From: Pseudodonghicola sp048268305
GTDB lineage: Bacteria; Pseudomonadota; Alphaproteobacteria; Rhodobacterales; Rhodobacteraceae
Reading direction: 5' to 3'
DNA length: 64,000 nt
Assembly (NCBI RefSeq): GCF_048268305.1
Contig: NZ_JBLWVT010000001.1
Coordinates: 372,001-436,000 of the forward strand
Shown: positions 1 to 8,747 of the stretch, one piece after another
Layout: each line of letters begins with the position of its first letter
Numbering within the stretch: the stretch's first letter is position 1
The notes under the pieces: model-generated
Databases searched by the model: none
What the model was told of the DNA's origin: nothing
Seen by the model: only the letters and a program-made list of their open reading frames with translations
Program-made: the position numbers and the translations under genes

Positions 1-233
1 CGCTGGCCCAGGGCGGACTGCGGATCGGGGAATATGCTCCCAACAAGGTGAAGAAGACCGTGGTGGGCGTCGGCCATGCGGCCAAGGAACAGGTGATACA
101 TATGGTCAAGCTGCAACTGCCCGGCTGCGATCCGGCCGGTCCCGACGCGGCCGATGCGCTCGCCATCGCGATCTGTCACGCCTATTACGGCGGCTCCCAG
201 GCCGGGATGCGCCTGCGCGAGGTGGGGGCATGA
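1..233 (+). CDS. ruvC: RuvC Holliday junction resolvase, C-terminal part
   Basis: The reading frame is open from base 3 and is cut by the window edge, so only the last 76 residues are present. The segment shows the RuvC C-terminal signature: a KKTVVGVGHAAKEQV stretch followed by GPDAADALAIAICHA, which holds the two final catalytic aspartates of the acidic active site. RuvC is the endonuclease that nicks Holliday junctions in complex with RuvAB. Its TGA overlaps the ruvA ATG (ATGA at 230-233), as expected for a translationally coupled ruvCAB operon. No internal defect is seen in the visible part. Confidence 0.96.
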   Translation, partial: LAQGGLRIGEYAPNKVKKTVVGVGHAAKEQVIHMVKLQLPGCDPAGPDAADALAIAICHAYYGGSQAGMRLREVGA

Positions 234-916
234 TCGGGCGGCTGACCGGGCGGATCGGGTATCGGGCCGAGGATCACGTGCTGATCGACGTCGGTGGGGT
301 GGGCTATCTTGTCTATTGCTCCGACCGGACCCTGGCCACCCTGCCTGGAGTGGGCGAGGCGGTCTCGCTCTATACCGATCTGGTGGTGCGCGAGGATCTG
401 ATGCAGCTCTTCGGCTTTCCGACGCTGGTGGAAAAGGAATGGCACCGGCTGTTGATGAGCGTTCAGGGCGTCGGCGCCAAGGTGTCGCTGGCGATCCTCG
501 GCACGCTGGGGCCCGATGGCGTGGGTCGCGCCATCGCGCTGGGGGACTGGGCGACGGTGAAGGCGGCCAAGGGGGTGGGGCCGAAGACCGCGCAGCGGAT
601 CGTTCTGGATCTCAAGGACAAGGCACCGGGGGTGATGGCCCTGGGCGGCTCGATCATCGAGGCGATGGACGGGCCGGAGCCCGCGCCGGTGGTCGAGGTG
701 GTTGAGCCGACCGGAGCGAAGCCGAGGAAGCCCGCGGCCAAACCCCGCGCCACCTCAGCCAGCGCCCAGGCCGATGCGCTTTCGGCCCTGTTGAACCTCG
801 GGTATGGTCCCTCCGAGGCCGCCGCCGCCGTGGCGGAGGCGGCGGGCGACAACCCCGAGGCCACCGAGGCGACGCTGATCCGCGCAGCGCTGAAGCTCTT
901 GGCGCCGAAAGGGTAG
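230..916 (+). CDS. ruvA: Holliday junction branch migration protein RuvA
   Basis: A 228-residue protein that binds four-way junctions and loads the RuvB motor. The N-terminal OB fold covers about residues 1-63 (MIGRLTGRIGYRAEDHVLID start). Two helix-hairpin-helix motifs follow: VGAKVSLAILGTL, then KGVGPKTAQRIVLDL near residues 120-135. A flexible Pro/Ala/Lys-rich linker precedes the C-terminal RuvB-binding domain (from about residue 180, LNLGYGPSEAAAAVAEAA). The protein is slightly longer than the usual ~200 residues because of the linker. The start overlaps the ruvC stop, and ruvB follows after a short gap, so the three genes form one operon. Confidence 0.97.
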   Translation: MIGRLTGRIGYRAEDHVLIDVGGVGYLVYCSDRTLATLPGVGEAVSLYTDLVVREDLMQLFGFPTLVEKEWHRLLMSVQGVGAKVSLAILGTLGPDGVGRAIALGDWATVKAAKGVGPKTAQRIVLDLKDKAPGVMALGGSIIEAMDGPEPAPVVEVVEPTGAKPRKPAAKPRATSASAQADALSALLNLGYGPSEAAAAVAEAAGDNPEATEATLIRAALKLLAPKG

Positions 917-951
917 GGGATGCGCGTTATATATAAGTGGAAAACGGCAGG

Positions 952-1971
952 ATGACCGATCCCGATCCCACCCTGCGGCCCGACCCCCTGCCCGAGGACA
1001 ACGACCGTGCGCTGCGCCCGCAGGTGCTCGACGACTTCATCGGCCAGGCGGAGGCGCGGGCGAACCTGCGCATCTTCATCCAGTCGGCCCGCCAGCGCGG
1101 CGAGGCGATGGATCACACGCTGTTCCACGGCCCCCCGGGGCTGGGCAAGACCACGCTGGCGCAGATCATGGCGCGGGAACTGGGGGTGAACTTTCGCATG
1201 ACCTCGGGCCCGGTGCTGGCCAAGGCCGGCGATCTGGCGGCGATCCTGACCAATCTCGAGGCGCGCGATGTTCTCTTCATCGACGAGATTCACCGGCTGA
1301 ACCCGGCGATCGAGGAGGTGCTCTATCCGGCGATGGAGGATTACGAGCTCGATCTGGTGATCGGCGAAGGACCGGCGGCGCGCACCGTGCGGATCGAGCT
1401 TCAGCCCTTCACCCTGGTCGGTGCGACGACGCGGATGGGGTTGCTCACCACCCCCTTGCGCGACCGCTTCGGCATCCCGACCCGGCTGCAGTTCTATACC
1501 GAGGACGAGCTTTATGAGATCGTGACGCGCAACGCCCGCAAGCTGGGCGCGCCGGCCGATCCCGATGGCGCCCGCGAGATTGCCCGGCGCGCCCGTGGCA
1601 CGCCGCGGATCGCCGGACGTCTGCTGCGTCGGGTTGTCGATTTCGCGGTGGTCGAGGGCGATGGCACCATCACCCGCGATCTGGCCGATCACGCGCTGAC
1701 CCGGCTGGGGGTGGACCGGATCGGTCTCGACGGTGCCGACCGGCGGTATCTGAGCCTGATCGCCGAGAATTACGCCGGCGGCCCGGTAGGGATCGAAACC
1801 CTGTCCGCGGCGCTGTCCGAAAGTCGTGATGCGCTTGAAGAGGTGATCGAACCCTATCTGCTGCAACAGGGGCTGATCCAGCGGACCCCTCGGGGCCGGA
1901 TGTTGGCGCAAAAGGCCTGGGATCACCTCGGCCTGCCGATGCCCAGGCGGCAAAGCGATCTGTTCAGCTGA
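952..1971 (+). CDS. ruvB: Holliday junction branch migration ATPase RuvB
   Basis: A 339-residue AAA+ motor that drives branch migration with RuvA. Visible motifs are Walker A GPPGLGKTT at residues 60-68, Walker B LFIDEIHRL, sensor 1 GATTRMG, a RDRFGI arginine-finger region, and sensor 2 GTPRIAGRLLRR, where Gly stands at the position that is often Asn. A C-terminal winged helix follows. The ATG at 952 gives the family N-terminus MTDPDPTLRP. An in-frame GTG at 937 would add five residues and cannot be excluded, because neither start has a clear Shine-Dalgarno sequence. The gene lies 35 bases after ruvA. Confidence 0.96.
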   Translation: MTDPDPTLRPDPLPEDNDRALRPQVLDDFIGQAEARANLRIFIQSARQRGEAMDHTLFHGPPGLGKTTLAQIMARELGVNFRMTSGPVLAKAGDLAAILTNLEARDVLFIDEIHRLNPAIEEVLYPAMEDYELDLVIGEGPAARTVRIELQPFTLVGATTRMGLLTTPLRDRFGIPTRLQFYTEDELYEIVTRNARKLGAPADPDGAREIARRARGTPRIAGRLLRRVVDFAVVEGDGTITRDLADHALTRLGVDRIGLDGADRRYLSLIAENYAGGPVGIETLSAALSESRDALEEVIEPYLLQQGLIQRTPRGRMLAQKAWDHLGLPMPRRQSDLFS

Positions 1972-2052
1972 TCCCCGTTCCGGGAGGCCGCGCCGAACGG
2001 GTCTTGCCTGTGAGAAGTTGCCACGCGGAGGGGGGCTTGGTTGGGGTGTTGA

Positions 2053-2103
2053 GGCGCCCCTGCGGGGCGTGCCTCCGGCGGCCGTATTTGGGACGAAGAG
2101 AAG
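2053..2103 (+). repeat. Rhodobacterales-type intergenic repeat, copy 1
   Basis: A small hairpin (CGCCCC-TGC-GGGGCG at 2055-2069) is followed by a GCCTCCGGCGGCCG core, TATTTG, and an AGAGAAG tail. Copies with the same architecture lie at 52341-52370 and 56041-56090. All three are intergenic, read in the + direction, and sit upstream of a + strand gene. The element is not coding. Confidence 0.7.
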
Positions 2104-2198
2104 CAGCAGGCGGCGCCATATTGCCGCGACGCAGCGCCTCGGTTGCGGGGGCGGTCCCGGGGGGGTAGGACTCGGGCGACGGACAAGGAGGCCCCGAC

Positions 2199-2822
2199 GT
2201 GACACCGCAGGAAATCGAAGCGCTGTTCACCCGTGAGAGCGGCGATTTCCTGTTCGCCCGCTGGGGCAGGCCGATCGCGCCGGTGGTCTTCGGGGTCGAG
2301 GAGGAGACGCTGCGCGTCGTCAAGGGCGCTTTCGAGGCGGTGGCGGCGCTCTCGGGTCACAAGCTGGCCGAGACCGATCCTGAGCTTGGCAGCAATTGCA
2401 TGGTCTTCTTCTTCCGCGACTGGAACGAGTTGCTGGCGGTGCCGGGGCTTGACCGGATGCTGCCCGATCTTGATGCCTTGCTGGGCCGGCTCGAGGCCCA
2501 AGGGGCCAATCAGTACCGCGCCTTCCGCTTTGACGCCGCAGGCGCCATCAAGGCGGCCTTTGTCTTCCTGCGCATGGACAAGGCGCTGTTGCGCCTGCCG
2601 GCGGAGGAATTGGCGCTGGCCCAGGTGGTGCAGGTGTTTCTGCTATGGTCGGACCGCGCCTTTCGCGATCGCTCGCCACTGGCCGTGGCGGGAGACAAGA
2701 TCATTCTGCGCCCCGAGATCGCCGGGCTGATCCGGGCGGGCTATGATCCCGTGCTGCCGGCGGTGGCACGCGATCCGGCTCAGGCGCTTAGGCTTTTTGC
2801 CCGGATGGAGCTTGCCCAATGA
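2199..2822 (+). CDS. Conserved protein of unknown function between ruvB and ybgC
   Basis: A 207-residue soluble protein (MTPQEIEALFTRESGDFLFA...) with no signal peptide, no membrane segment and no catalytic motif that I recognise. A strong AAGGAGG Shine-Dalgarno just upstream fixes the GTG start at 2199. The stop overlaps the ybgC ATG (ATGA at 2819-2822), so the two genes are translationally coupled. I recall similar proteins in this position in Rhodobacteraceae, but I assign no function. Its place between the ruv and tol genes, with its own intergenic repeat upstream, suggests that it is read with the tol-pal genes rather than with ruvB. Confidence 0.85.
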   Translation: MTPQEIEALFTRESGDFLFARWGRPIAPVVFGVEEETLRVVKGAFEAVAALSGHKLAETDPELGSNCMVFFFRDWNELLAVPGLDRMLPDLDALLGRLEAQGANQYRAFRFDAAGAIKAAFVFLRMDKALLRLPAEELALAQVVQVFLLWSDRAFRDRSPLAVAGDKIILRPEIAGLIRAGYDPVLPAVARDPAQALRLFARMELAQ

Positions 2823-3220
2823 CCGTTCACCGCTATCCCGTCCGGGTCTATTACGAAGACACCGACATGGGCGGGATCGTCTATCATGCCAATTACCTGC
2901 GCTATATCGAACGCGCCCGCAGCGACTGGGTGCGCCAGCTTGGCAACGACCAGAACGCCATGCGCGAGGCGGGCATCGTCTGGGGGGTGCGCAAGATCGA
3001 GGCCGAGTATCTGGCCACCGCGAAATTCGAGGACGAGCTGACCGTCGAGACCCATCTGCGCGAGCTGTCGGGGGCGCGGCTGACCATGGATCAGGTGGTC
3101 AAACGAGGGGATCAGCCGATCTTCACCGCCTCGGTGATGGCGGTCTGCATGAATGCCGCGGGCAAGCCGGTGCGCCTGCCAGCGGAGATTCGCGCATTGC
3201 TTCAAGCCGACGTCGACTGA
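2819..3220 (+). CDS. ybgC: Tol-Pal-associated acyl-CoA thioesterase YbgC
   Basis: A 133-residue hot-dog fold thioesterase of the YbgC/4-hydroxybenzoyl-CoA type. The N-terminal YYEDTDMGGIVYHANYL signature carries the catalytic aspartate (Asp16, matching E. coli Asp18) and a conserved His23. The length is typical of the family. The enzyme hydrolyses short acyl-CoA or acyl-ACP thioesters in the cytoplasm, and its link to phospholipid metabolism is known for the family rather than shown here. It overlaps the upstream unknown gene by four bases. tolQ follows after about 80 bases. Confidence 0.95.
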   Translation: MTVHRYPVRVYYEDTDMGGIVYHANYLRYIERARSDWVRQLGNDQNAMREAGIVWGVRKIEAEYLATAKFEDELTVETHLRELSGARLTMDQVVKRGDQPIFTASVMAVCMNAAGKPVRLPAEIRALLQADVD

Positions 3221-3301
3221 GCACGAGGGGAATGGTGTTTATCCACAGACTAGGCTAGAATCGCGCAAATCAGGCCGGCGAAAGAATCCGGCCGAAGAGG
3301 C

Positions 3302-4009
3302 ATGAGCAGGCTTATGGAAGCAGACACTCTGGCGCTGGCGCAGCAGATGGATTTCTCGCTGTGGGCGCTTTTTGCGCGGGCCACCTTGATCGTGAAGCTG
3401 GTGATGGGCCTTCTGGTCTTCGCCTCGTTCTGGTCATGGTCGATCGTGATCCAGAAACTTATCACCTATCGCGCCGCGCGCACCGAGGCCTCGGCCTTTG
3501 ACGAGGTCTTCTGGTCGGGCGAGCCGCTGGATGGGCTGTTCGAGGAAATCGGGCCGCAGCCCGAGGGCGGGGCGCAGAAGGTGTTTTCCGCCGGGATGGT
3601 GGAATGGCGCCGGTCGCACCGCAACGACGGCGGGCTGATCGCCGGGGCCCAGGCGCGAATCGACCGCAGCATGGATGTGGCCATCGCCAAGGAAAGCGAG
3701 GGGCTGCAGAAGGGGTTGCCGGTGTTGGCGACCGTCGGGTCAACCGCGCCGTTCATCGGGCTGTTCGGCACCGTCTGGGGCATCATGCACGCCTTCATCG
3801 AGATCGCGGCGCAGCAGAACACCAACCTTGCCGTGGTGGCGCCGGGCATCGCCGAGGCGCTGCTGGCGACCGGGCTTGGCCTTCTGGCTGCCATTCCGGC
3901 GGTGATCTTCTACAACAAGCTGAGCGCGGACAGCGATCGGATCATCGGCGGCTATGAGGCTTTCGCCGACGAATTCGCCACCATCCTCAGCCGTCAGCTG
4001 GACGCCTGA
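3302..4009 (+). CDS. tolQ: Tol-Pal system inner-membrane protein TolQ
   Basis: A 235-residue MotA/TolQ/ExbB family protein, the proton-channel partner of TolR that energises TolA. The three expected membrane segments are visible: one near residues 20-45 (ATLIVKLVMGLLVFASFW), then VLATVGSTAPFIGLFGTVWG, then ALLATGLGLLAAIPAVIFYN. The large cytoplasmic loop lies between the first and second. An in-frame ATG at 3314 (MEADTLALAQ) is an alternative start; AGAGGC just upstream of 3302 slightly favours the longer form. tolR begins three bases after the stop. Confidence 0.95.
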   Translation: MSRLMEADTLALAQQMDFSLWALFARATLIVKLVMGLLVFASFWSWSIVIQKLITYRAARTEASAFDEVFWSGEPLDGLFEEIGPQPEGGAQKVFSAGMVEWRRSHRNDGGLIAGAQARIDRSMDVAIAKESEGLQKGLPVLATVGSTAPFIGLFGTVWGIMHAFIEIAAQQNTNLAVVAPGIAEALLATGLGLLAAIPAVIFYNKLSADSDRIIGGYEAFADEFATILSRQLDA

Positions 4010-4012
4010 GCC

Positions 4013-4489
4013 ATGGGCGCGGGCGTTCAGGCGCAAGACTCAGGCGGCGGACGGCGGCGCGGGCGCGGCCGGCGCCGCGCGCGCCCGATGGGGGAGATCA
4101 ACATCACCCCCTTCGTCGACGTGATGCTGGTGCTGCTGATCATCTTCATGGTGGCGGCGCCGCTGATGACGGTCGGCGTGCCGGTCGAGCTGCCGAAGAC
4201 GGCGGCGGGTGCGCTTCCGGGCGAGCAGGAAGAGCCGCTGACGGTGACCATTACCGCCGATGGTGAAATCCAGATCCAGACCACGCCGGTGCCTTGGGAC
4301 GAGCTGGTCACCAAGCTGCGCGCCATCGCCGCCGAACGTGGCAGCGATCGGGTCTATCTGCGCGCTGCCGGTGCGATCCCCTATGAGACGGTGATGCAGG
4401 TGATGGGTGCGCTCAATGCAGGCGGGTTCTCCAATGTCGGTCTGGTGACCGATACCGGTGGGCCGACTTTGGACAAGAAGGCCGGGTGA
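4013..4489 (+). CDS. tolR: Tol-Pal system protein TolR
   Basis: A 158-residue ExbD/TolR family protein. A basic, Gly/Arg-rich cytoplasmic head of about 25 residues leads into INITPFVDVMLVLLIIFMVA, the single membrane helix with the proton-conducting Asp36. A periplasmic domain of about 100 residues follows (LTVTITADGEIQIQ, YETVMQVMGALNAGGFSNVG). It partners TolQ in the stator-like complex. The basic head is longer than in E. coli TolR. The gene sits tightly between tolQ and tolA. Confidence 0.95.
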   Translation: MGAGVQAQDSGGGRRRGRGRRRARPMGEINITPFVDVMLVLLIIFMVAAPLMTVGVPVELPKTAAGALPGEQEEPLTVTITADGEIQIQTTPVPWDELVTKLRAIAAERGSDRVYLRAAGAIPYETVMQVMGALNAGGFSNVGLVTDTGGPTLDKKAG

Positions 4490-4495
4490 GCGAAG

Positions 4496-5953
4496 GTGCA
4501 GACAGGCACCAAAATTTCGGCGGTTGCCCACGTGGCGCTGCTGGCTTGGGCGTTCCTCGGGGGCGTGTTCAAGTCTGATCCGAAACCTTTCGAGGTGCAG
4601 GATGTGACTGTGATCAGCGCCGAGGACTATGCCGCGCTGACCGCGTCGCAGGCCCAGCCCGAGGTCGCGGCGGAAGTCAGTATGCCCGAGGCCACCCCGG
4701 CGCCCGAGCCGGAGACCGCCGCGCCGGCGCCGGCCCCCGCTCCGAAACCTGAACCCGCAGCCCCGGCGCCAACGCCGGCGCCCGAGGCGCCGCCGATGCG
4801 GCCCGAACCGCCCAAACCCACTGCGAAACCCGAGCCGGTGCCGGAACCGGCGCCGAAGCCGACACCGCCGGCCCCCGCGCCCAAGGTGACGCCCGCCCCG
4901 GTGCAGCAGGCCGCGCCGAAGGAAACCTCGTCGGTCGTGGCCGAGGCGCCGCGCCCGCCGGCGCGTCCGATCGAACGGGTCGCCCCGACCCCGGTGGCGC
5001 CGCCGCCGCCCGAGGCGAAGCCCGACCCGGTGGTGCGCGAGGCCGTGGTTGCAGAACCCTCGCCCAAGACCGAGACCCCGCGCGAGACGCAGCAGGCCAC
5101 CGCGCCCGAAGCGGCCGCGACCGAGATCGTGCCCGAGACCGCCAAGACGCCGGAGCCGCAGGCCCTGGCGCCGAGCGAATCGCCGCGCCCGGCGAGCCGG
5201 CCGATGCAGCGCCCCGAGGGGCCGGTCGAGACCGCCGAGGCCAAACCCGAGACCAAGCCGGAGACCCCCAAGGCGGAAACGCCGAAACCGGCGACCCCGA
5301 AACCGGCGACCCCGAAACCGGCGACCCCGAAACCCGAGGCGCCGAAGGCCGAGACCACGAAGCCTGAGACGCCGAAGGCCGAGGCGCCGAAAAAAGAGGC
5401 TCCGAAGGCCGAAGCGCCGAAAGCCGAGACGCCCAAGCCGGCGGCCCCCAAGGCCGAGACGCCGAAGAAGGAGGCGACCAAGCCGGCCGCCAAGCCGGAA
5501 CCGTCGAAACCGGCGGCTCCGGCGGAAAGCAGCAAGACCCGCGGCGGCGTCGATTCGGCGCTGGCCGAGGCGCTGGGCAGCGGCAGCGGCAGCGAGACCA
5601 AGGCGCCGGCGCGGGCCGCGCCGGCTGGTCCGCCGCTCAGCACCGGCGAAAAGGAATCGCTGCGAGTGGCGGTCTCGTCCTGCTGGAACGTGGGATCGCT
5701 GTCTTCGGCAGCGCTGGCCACCACGGTGGTGGTGTCAGTGTCGATGTCGCCCGACGGCAAGCCCTTGACGGATACCATCCGCATGGTGTCCAGCTCCGGC
5801 GGTGACGAAGGGTCGGCAAAACAGGCATTCGATGCCGCACGGCGGGCAATCATCCGCTGCGGCGCGAAAGGATACACGCTGCCGGCAGACAAATACGATC
5901 ACTGGCGCGATATTGAGATGACGTTCAATCCGGAGAGGATGCGGATCAAATGA
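4496..5953 (+). CDS. tolA: Tol-Pal system protein TolA
   Basis: A 485-residue periplasm-spanning protein that links the TolQR motor to TolB-Pal. An N-terminal membrane anchor (VAHVALLAWAFLGGVF) is followed by a very long Pro/Ala/Glu/Lys-rich region, roughly residues 55-360, with KPATP tandem units. The globular C-terminal domain ends the protein and holds two cysteines (SSCWN and IRCGAKG) suited to a disulfide. The start is GTG, six bases after the tolR stop. The tolB ATG overlaps the stop (5950-5953). The linker is Pro-rich rather than the Ala-rich helix of E. coli TolA. Confidence 0.94.
   Translation: MQTGTKISAVAHVALLAWAFLGGVFKSDPKPFEVQDVTVISAEDYAALTASQAQPEVAAEVSMPEATPAPEPETAAPAPAPAPKPEPAAPAPTPAPEAPPMRPEPPKPTAKPEPVPEPAPKPTPPAPAPKVTPAPVQQAAPKETSSVVAEAPRPPARPIERVAPTPVAPPPPEAKPDPVVREAVVAEPSPKTETPRETQQATAPEAAATEIVPETAKTPEPQALAPSESPRPASRPMQRPEGPVETAEAKPETKPETPKAETPKPATPKPATPKPATPKPEAPKAETTKPETPKAEAPKKEAPKAEAPKAETPKPAAPKAETPKKEATKPAAKPEPSKPAAPAESSKTRGGVDSALAEALGSGSGSETKAPARAAPAGPPLSTGEKESLRVAVSSCWNVGSLSSAALATTVVVSVSMSPDGKPLTDTIRMVSSSGGDEGSAKQAFDAARRAIIRCGAKGYTLPADKYDHWRDIEMTFNPERMRIK
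5285..5329 (+). repeat. 15-bp tandem repeat inside tolA
   Basis: Three perfect head-to-tail copies of AAACCGGCGACCCCG encode three KPATP units in the Pro-rich stalk of TolA. Further degenerate KAETPK / KAEAPK units follow. Copy number is likely to vary between strains, which would alter stalk length without breaking the frame. Confidence 0.9.
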
Positions 5954-7269
5954 CCAGATTTCTGCTGAGTGTCTTGCTGGGCTGGGCGGTACTGACCCAG
6001 GCGGCCGCGGCGCAGAATGGCCCGTTGCGGATCGAGATCACCGAAGGGGTGATCGAACCGATGCCCTATGCGAACCCCGATTTCGTGCCGGATACGCCGG
6101 CGGCGGCCCAGTTGTCGCGCGACCTGGGTCGGGTGATCGCCGCCGACCTGTCGGGAACCGGCCTGTTCCGGGAAATCCCTGCCAGCGCCTATATCAGCAG
6201 GGTCAATGACTTTAACGCCCCGATCCAGTTCGCCGACTGGAAGGCGATCAACGCCCAGGCGCTGATCACCGGCGCGGTGTCGGTCTCGGGCGGGCGGCTG
6301 CTGGTCCGGTTCCGGGTCTGGGATGTGTTCTCGGGCGCGGAGCTGGGCAGTGGGCTGCAATTCGCCGGCACGCCGGATGGCTGGCGGCGGATGGCGCATA
6401 AGGTCGCCGACGCGGTCTATAGCCGGATCACCGGCGAGAGCGGCTATTTCGACAGCCGGGTGGTCTTCGTGTCGGAAAGCGGATCCAAGAACGACCGCAA
6501 GAAGCGGCTGGCGATCATGGATTACGATGGCGCCAACGTGCAATATCTGACCGACAGCTCGTCGATCGTGCTGGCGCCGCGGTTCTCGCCCACCGGCGAC
6601 CGGGTGCTCTATACCAGTTTCGAGACCGGCTTCCCGCGCATCTACGTGCTTGACGTCGGCCAGGTGAAGCGCCGGGTTCTGGAAACCCGCGACGGCACCA
6701 TGAGCTTTGCACCGCGGTTCTCGCCCAATGGGCGCACGGTGGTCTTCTCGCTGGAACAGGGCGGCAATACCGACATCTATGAGATGGACGTCAACTCGGG
6801 TCAGCAGACCCGGCTGACCAATGCGCCGTCGATCGAAACCGCGCCGAGCTTTTCGCCGGATGGCAGCCAGATCGTGTTCGAAAGCGACCGCTCGGGCACT
6901 CAGCAGCTTTACATCATGTCGGCAAACGGCGGTGAAGCGCGGCGGATCAGCTTTGGCCAAGGCCGTTATGGCACGCCCGTCTGGTCGCCGCGCGGCGATA
7001 TGATCGCCTTCACCAAGCAAAACCAGGGGCGGTTTCACATTGGCGTGATGCGCGTCGACGGCAGCGAGGAACGGTTGCTGACCGCCTCCTTCCTGGACGA
7101 GGGCCCGACCTGGGCGCCCAACGGTCGGGTGATCATGTTCACCCGTGAAAGCAAGGGCGCGGCGGGCGAGGCGATGCTGTATACCGTTGACATCACCGGG
7201 CGGAATCTTCGGCCCGTGCGGACTCCGGGCGGCGCCTCTGATCCGTCCTGGTCGCCCCTGCAGAACTGA
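5950..7269 (+). CDS. tolB: Tol-Pal system periplasmic protein TolB
   Basis: A 439-residue secreted protein. The signal peptide MTRFLLSVLLGWAVLTQAAA ends near residue 21. An N-terminal alpha/beta domain (to about residue 160) precedes a six-bladed propeller made of PD40-type repeats such as APRFSPTGDRVLYTSF, APRFSPNGRTVVFSLE, APSFSPDGSQIVFESD and GPTWAPNGRVIMFTRE. TolB binds Pal and TolA in the periplasm. The start overlaps the tolA stop by four bases. Length and domain order are normal. Confidence 0.97.
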   Translation: MTRFLLSVLLGWAVLTQAAAAQNGPLRIEITEGVIEPMPYANPDFVPDTPAAAQLSRDLGRVIAADLSGTGLFREIPASAYISRVNDFNAPIQFADWKAINAQALITGAVSVSGGRLLVRFRVWDVFSGAELGSGLQFAGTPDGWRRMAHKVADAVYSRITGESGYFDSRVVFVSESGSKNDRKKRLAIMDYDGANVQYLTDSSSIVLAPRFSPTGDRVLYTSFETGFPRIYVLDVGQVKRRVLETRDGTMSFAPRFSPNGRTVVFSLEQGGNTDIYEMDVNSGQQTRLTNAPSIETAPSFSPDGSQIVFESDRSGTQQLYIMSANGGEARRISFGQGRYGTPVWSPRGDMIAFTKQNQGRFHIGVMRVDGSEERLLTASFLDEGPTWAPNGRVIMFTRESKGAAGEAMLYTVDITGRNLRPVRTPGGASDPSWSPLQN

Positions 7270-7343
7270 AGCTCACGTTCACAACTCCCCCCGTCTGTGG
7301 TAGAAATGATGCCAAGACAAAGAACTCCTGAGAGGCAATCGGC

Positions 7344-7877
7344 ATGAAATCCCTGAAGTTTGCGATGCTGGCCTGCGCTGTTGCCGCAGTTGCAGCCTGC
7401 TCGAACGCGAAGAACGACGGCATGTATGGCAATGGCAGCGGCAGCGGCGGCTACGGTAGTGGCGGTTACGGCAGCGGCAGCGGTGCCTCGGGCCTGCCGT
7501 CCGATCCGCATTCGGCGGCCTATTTCCAACAGGCGGTCGGTGACCGCGTCTGGTTCGCCGTCGACCAGCAGAGCCTGAGCGACGAGGCCCGCACCACCCT
7601 GACCGCCCAGGCGGACTGGCTGACCAAGAACCCGGCCTTCACCGCCGTGATCGAAGGCCATGCCGACGAACAGGGCACCCGGGAATACAACCTTGCGCTC
7701 GGCGCCCGTCGCGCCAATGCGGTGCGCGAGTTCCTGATGTCGCGCGGGGTGTCGGGCAGCCGTCTGAAGACGGTCAGCTATGGCAAGGAACGTCCGCTTG
7801 AGATCTGCAGCGCGGAAAGCTGCTATGCCAAGAACCGTCGCGCGGTGACCGTGCTGTCGGCCGGTCTGGCCGGGTAA
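7344..7877 (+). CDS. pal: Peptidoglycan-associated lipoprotein Pal
   Basis: A 177-residue outer-membrane lipoprotein. The lipobox VAAC places the lipidated residue at Cys19. A Gly/Ser/Tyr-rich linker (about residues 30-50) precedes an OmpA-type peptidoglycan-binding domain with IEGHADEQGTREYNLALG (about residues 103-120), which holds the Asp and Arg that contact diaminopimelate. Pal anchors the outer membrane to the wall through the Tol complex. A 74-base gap after tolB leaves room for a separate promoter. Confidence 0.96.
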   Translation: MKSLKFAMLACAVAAVAACSNAKNDGMYGNGSGSGGYGSGGYGSGSGASGLPSDPHSAAYFQQAVGDRVWFAVDQQSLSDEARTTLTAQADWLTKNPAFTAVIEGHADEQGTREYNLALGARRANAVREFLMSRGVSGSRLKTVSYGKERPLEICSAESCYAKNRRAVTVLSAGLAG

Positions 7878-7901
7878 CGCTGGAATAAGGAATTGTCGGC
7901 A

Positions 7902-8747
7902 ATGCGTGTTCTGGTTCTGCTGGCCCTGACCGTGATGATCAGTGGTCGTGCCCTTCCTGTCCGGGCGGCGGGCGACGAGACGCTTGCCGACATCCGCCAG
8001 GAGCTCAATGTCCTCTATGTCGAGGTGCAGCGCCTCAAGCGGGAGCTGTCCACCACCGGGGCGCCAAAGGTTGCGGTCTCGGGCAATACGGTGCTGGAGC
8101 GCGTCGCCGATATGGAGACCGAACTGCAGCGGTTGACCGCCAAGACCGAACAGCTTGATCACCGGATCAACGAGGTGGTCAAGGACGGCACCAACCGGAT
8201 CGGCGATCTTGAGTTCCGTCTGGTCGAGCTTGAAGGCGGCGACGTCTCCAAGCTGAAGGACGCCACCACCCTGGGCGGCGATGTGCCGGCGACGGCCGCG
8301 CCTGCAGCCCCGGTGGCGGCCGCCAAGCCGGCGCAATCGGTCGAGGTCGACACCAGCGAGCTGGCGGTTGGCGAAAAGGCCGATTTCGAAGCGGCCACAA
8401 CTGCCTATGACAACAAGGAATATGCCCGCGCGGCCGAACTTTACGCCGGGTTCAACCAGACTTACCCGGGCAGCCCGCTCGGGCCGCGAGCCAGTCTGAA
8501 CCGTGGCCATGCGCTGGACGCGATTGGCGACACGAAGGAAGCCGCGCGCGCCTATCTGGCCGCCTTCACCACCGAGGATACCGGCCCGATGGCGCCGGAG
8601 GCGCTCTATGAACTGGGCGCCGCGTTGGGGCGTCTGGGGCAGGGGTCGCAGGCCTGTGTCACCCTGGGCCAGGTCGGGGCGCGCTTCCCCGGTTCCAACT
8701 TCGTGGCGAGTGCCAAGACCGAGATGGCCAAGCTGAACTGCCAGTGA
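7902..8747 (+). CDS. cpoB: Cell division coordinator CpoB (YbgF), TPR protein
   Basis: A 281-residue periplasmic protein with a signal peptide (MRVLVLLALTVMISGRALPVRA), a coiled-coil segment of about residues 27-80 (LYVEVQRLKREL, METELQRLTAKTEQL), an Ala/Pro linker, and C-terminal tetratricopeptide repeats (YDNKEYARAAELYAGF, ALYELGAALGRLGQGSQAC). It belongs to the Tol-Pal system and coordinates wall synthesis with constriction in E. coli. The ATG at 7902 is preferred because AAGGA lies about ten bases upstream and it gives a clean signal peptide. A TTG at 7893 is less likely. Confidence 0.92.
   Translation: MRVLVLLALTVMISGRALPVRAAGDETLADIRQELNVLYVEVQRLKRELSTTGAPKVAVSGNTVLERVADMETELQRLTAKTEQLDHRINEVVKDGTNRIGDLEFRLVELEGGDVSKLKDATTLGGDVPATAAPAAPVAAAKPAQSVEVDTSELAVGEKADFEAATTAYDNKEYARAAELYAGFNQTYPGSPLGPRASLNRGHALDAIGDTKEAARAYLAAFTTEDTGPMAPEALYELGAALGRLGQGSQACVTLGQVGARFPGSNFVASAKTEMAKLNCQ

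Noticed and set aside
463..2205. 580-codon open frame on the minus strand
   Set aside because: It is the complement of ruvA and ruvB, and the product has no coherent domain.
5285..5329. CRISPR-like short repeats
   Set aside because: The three 15-bp units are contiguous without spacers and encode the TolA stalk.
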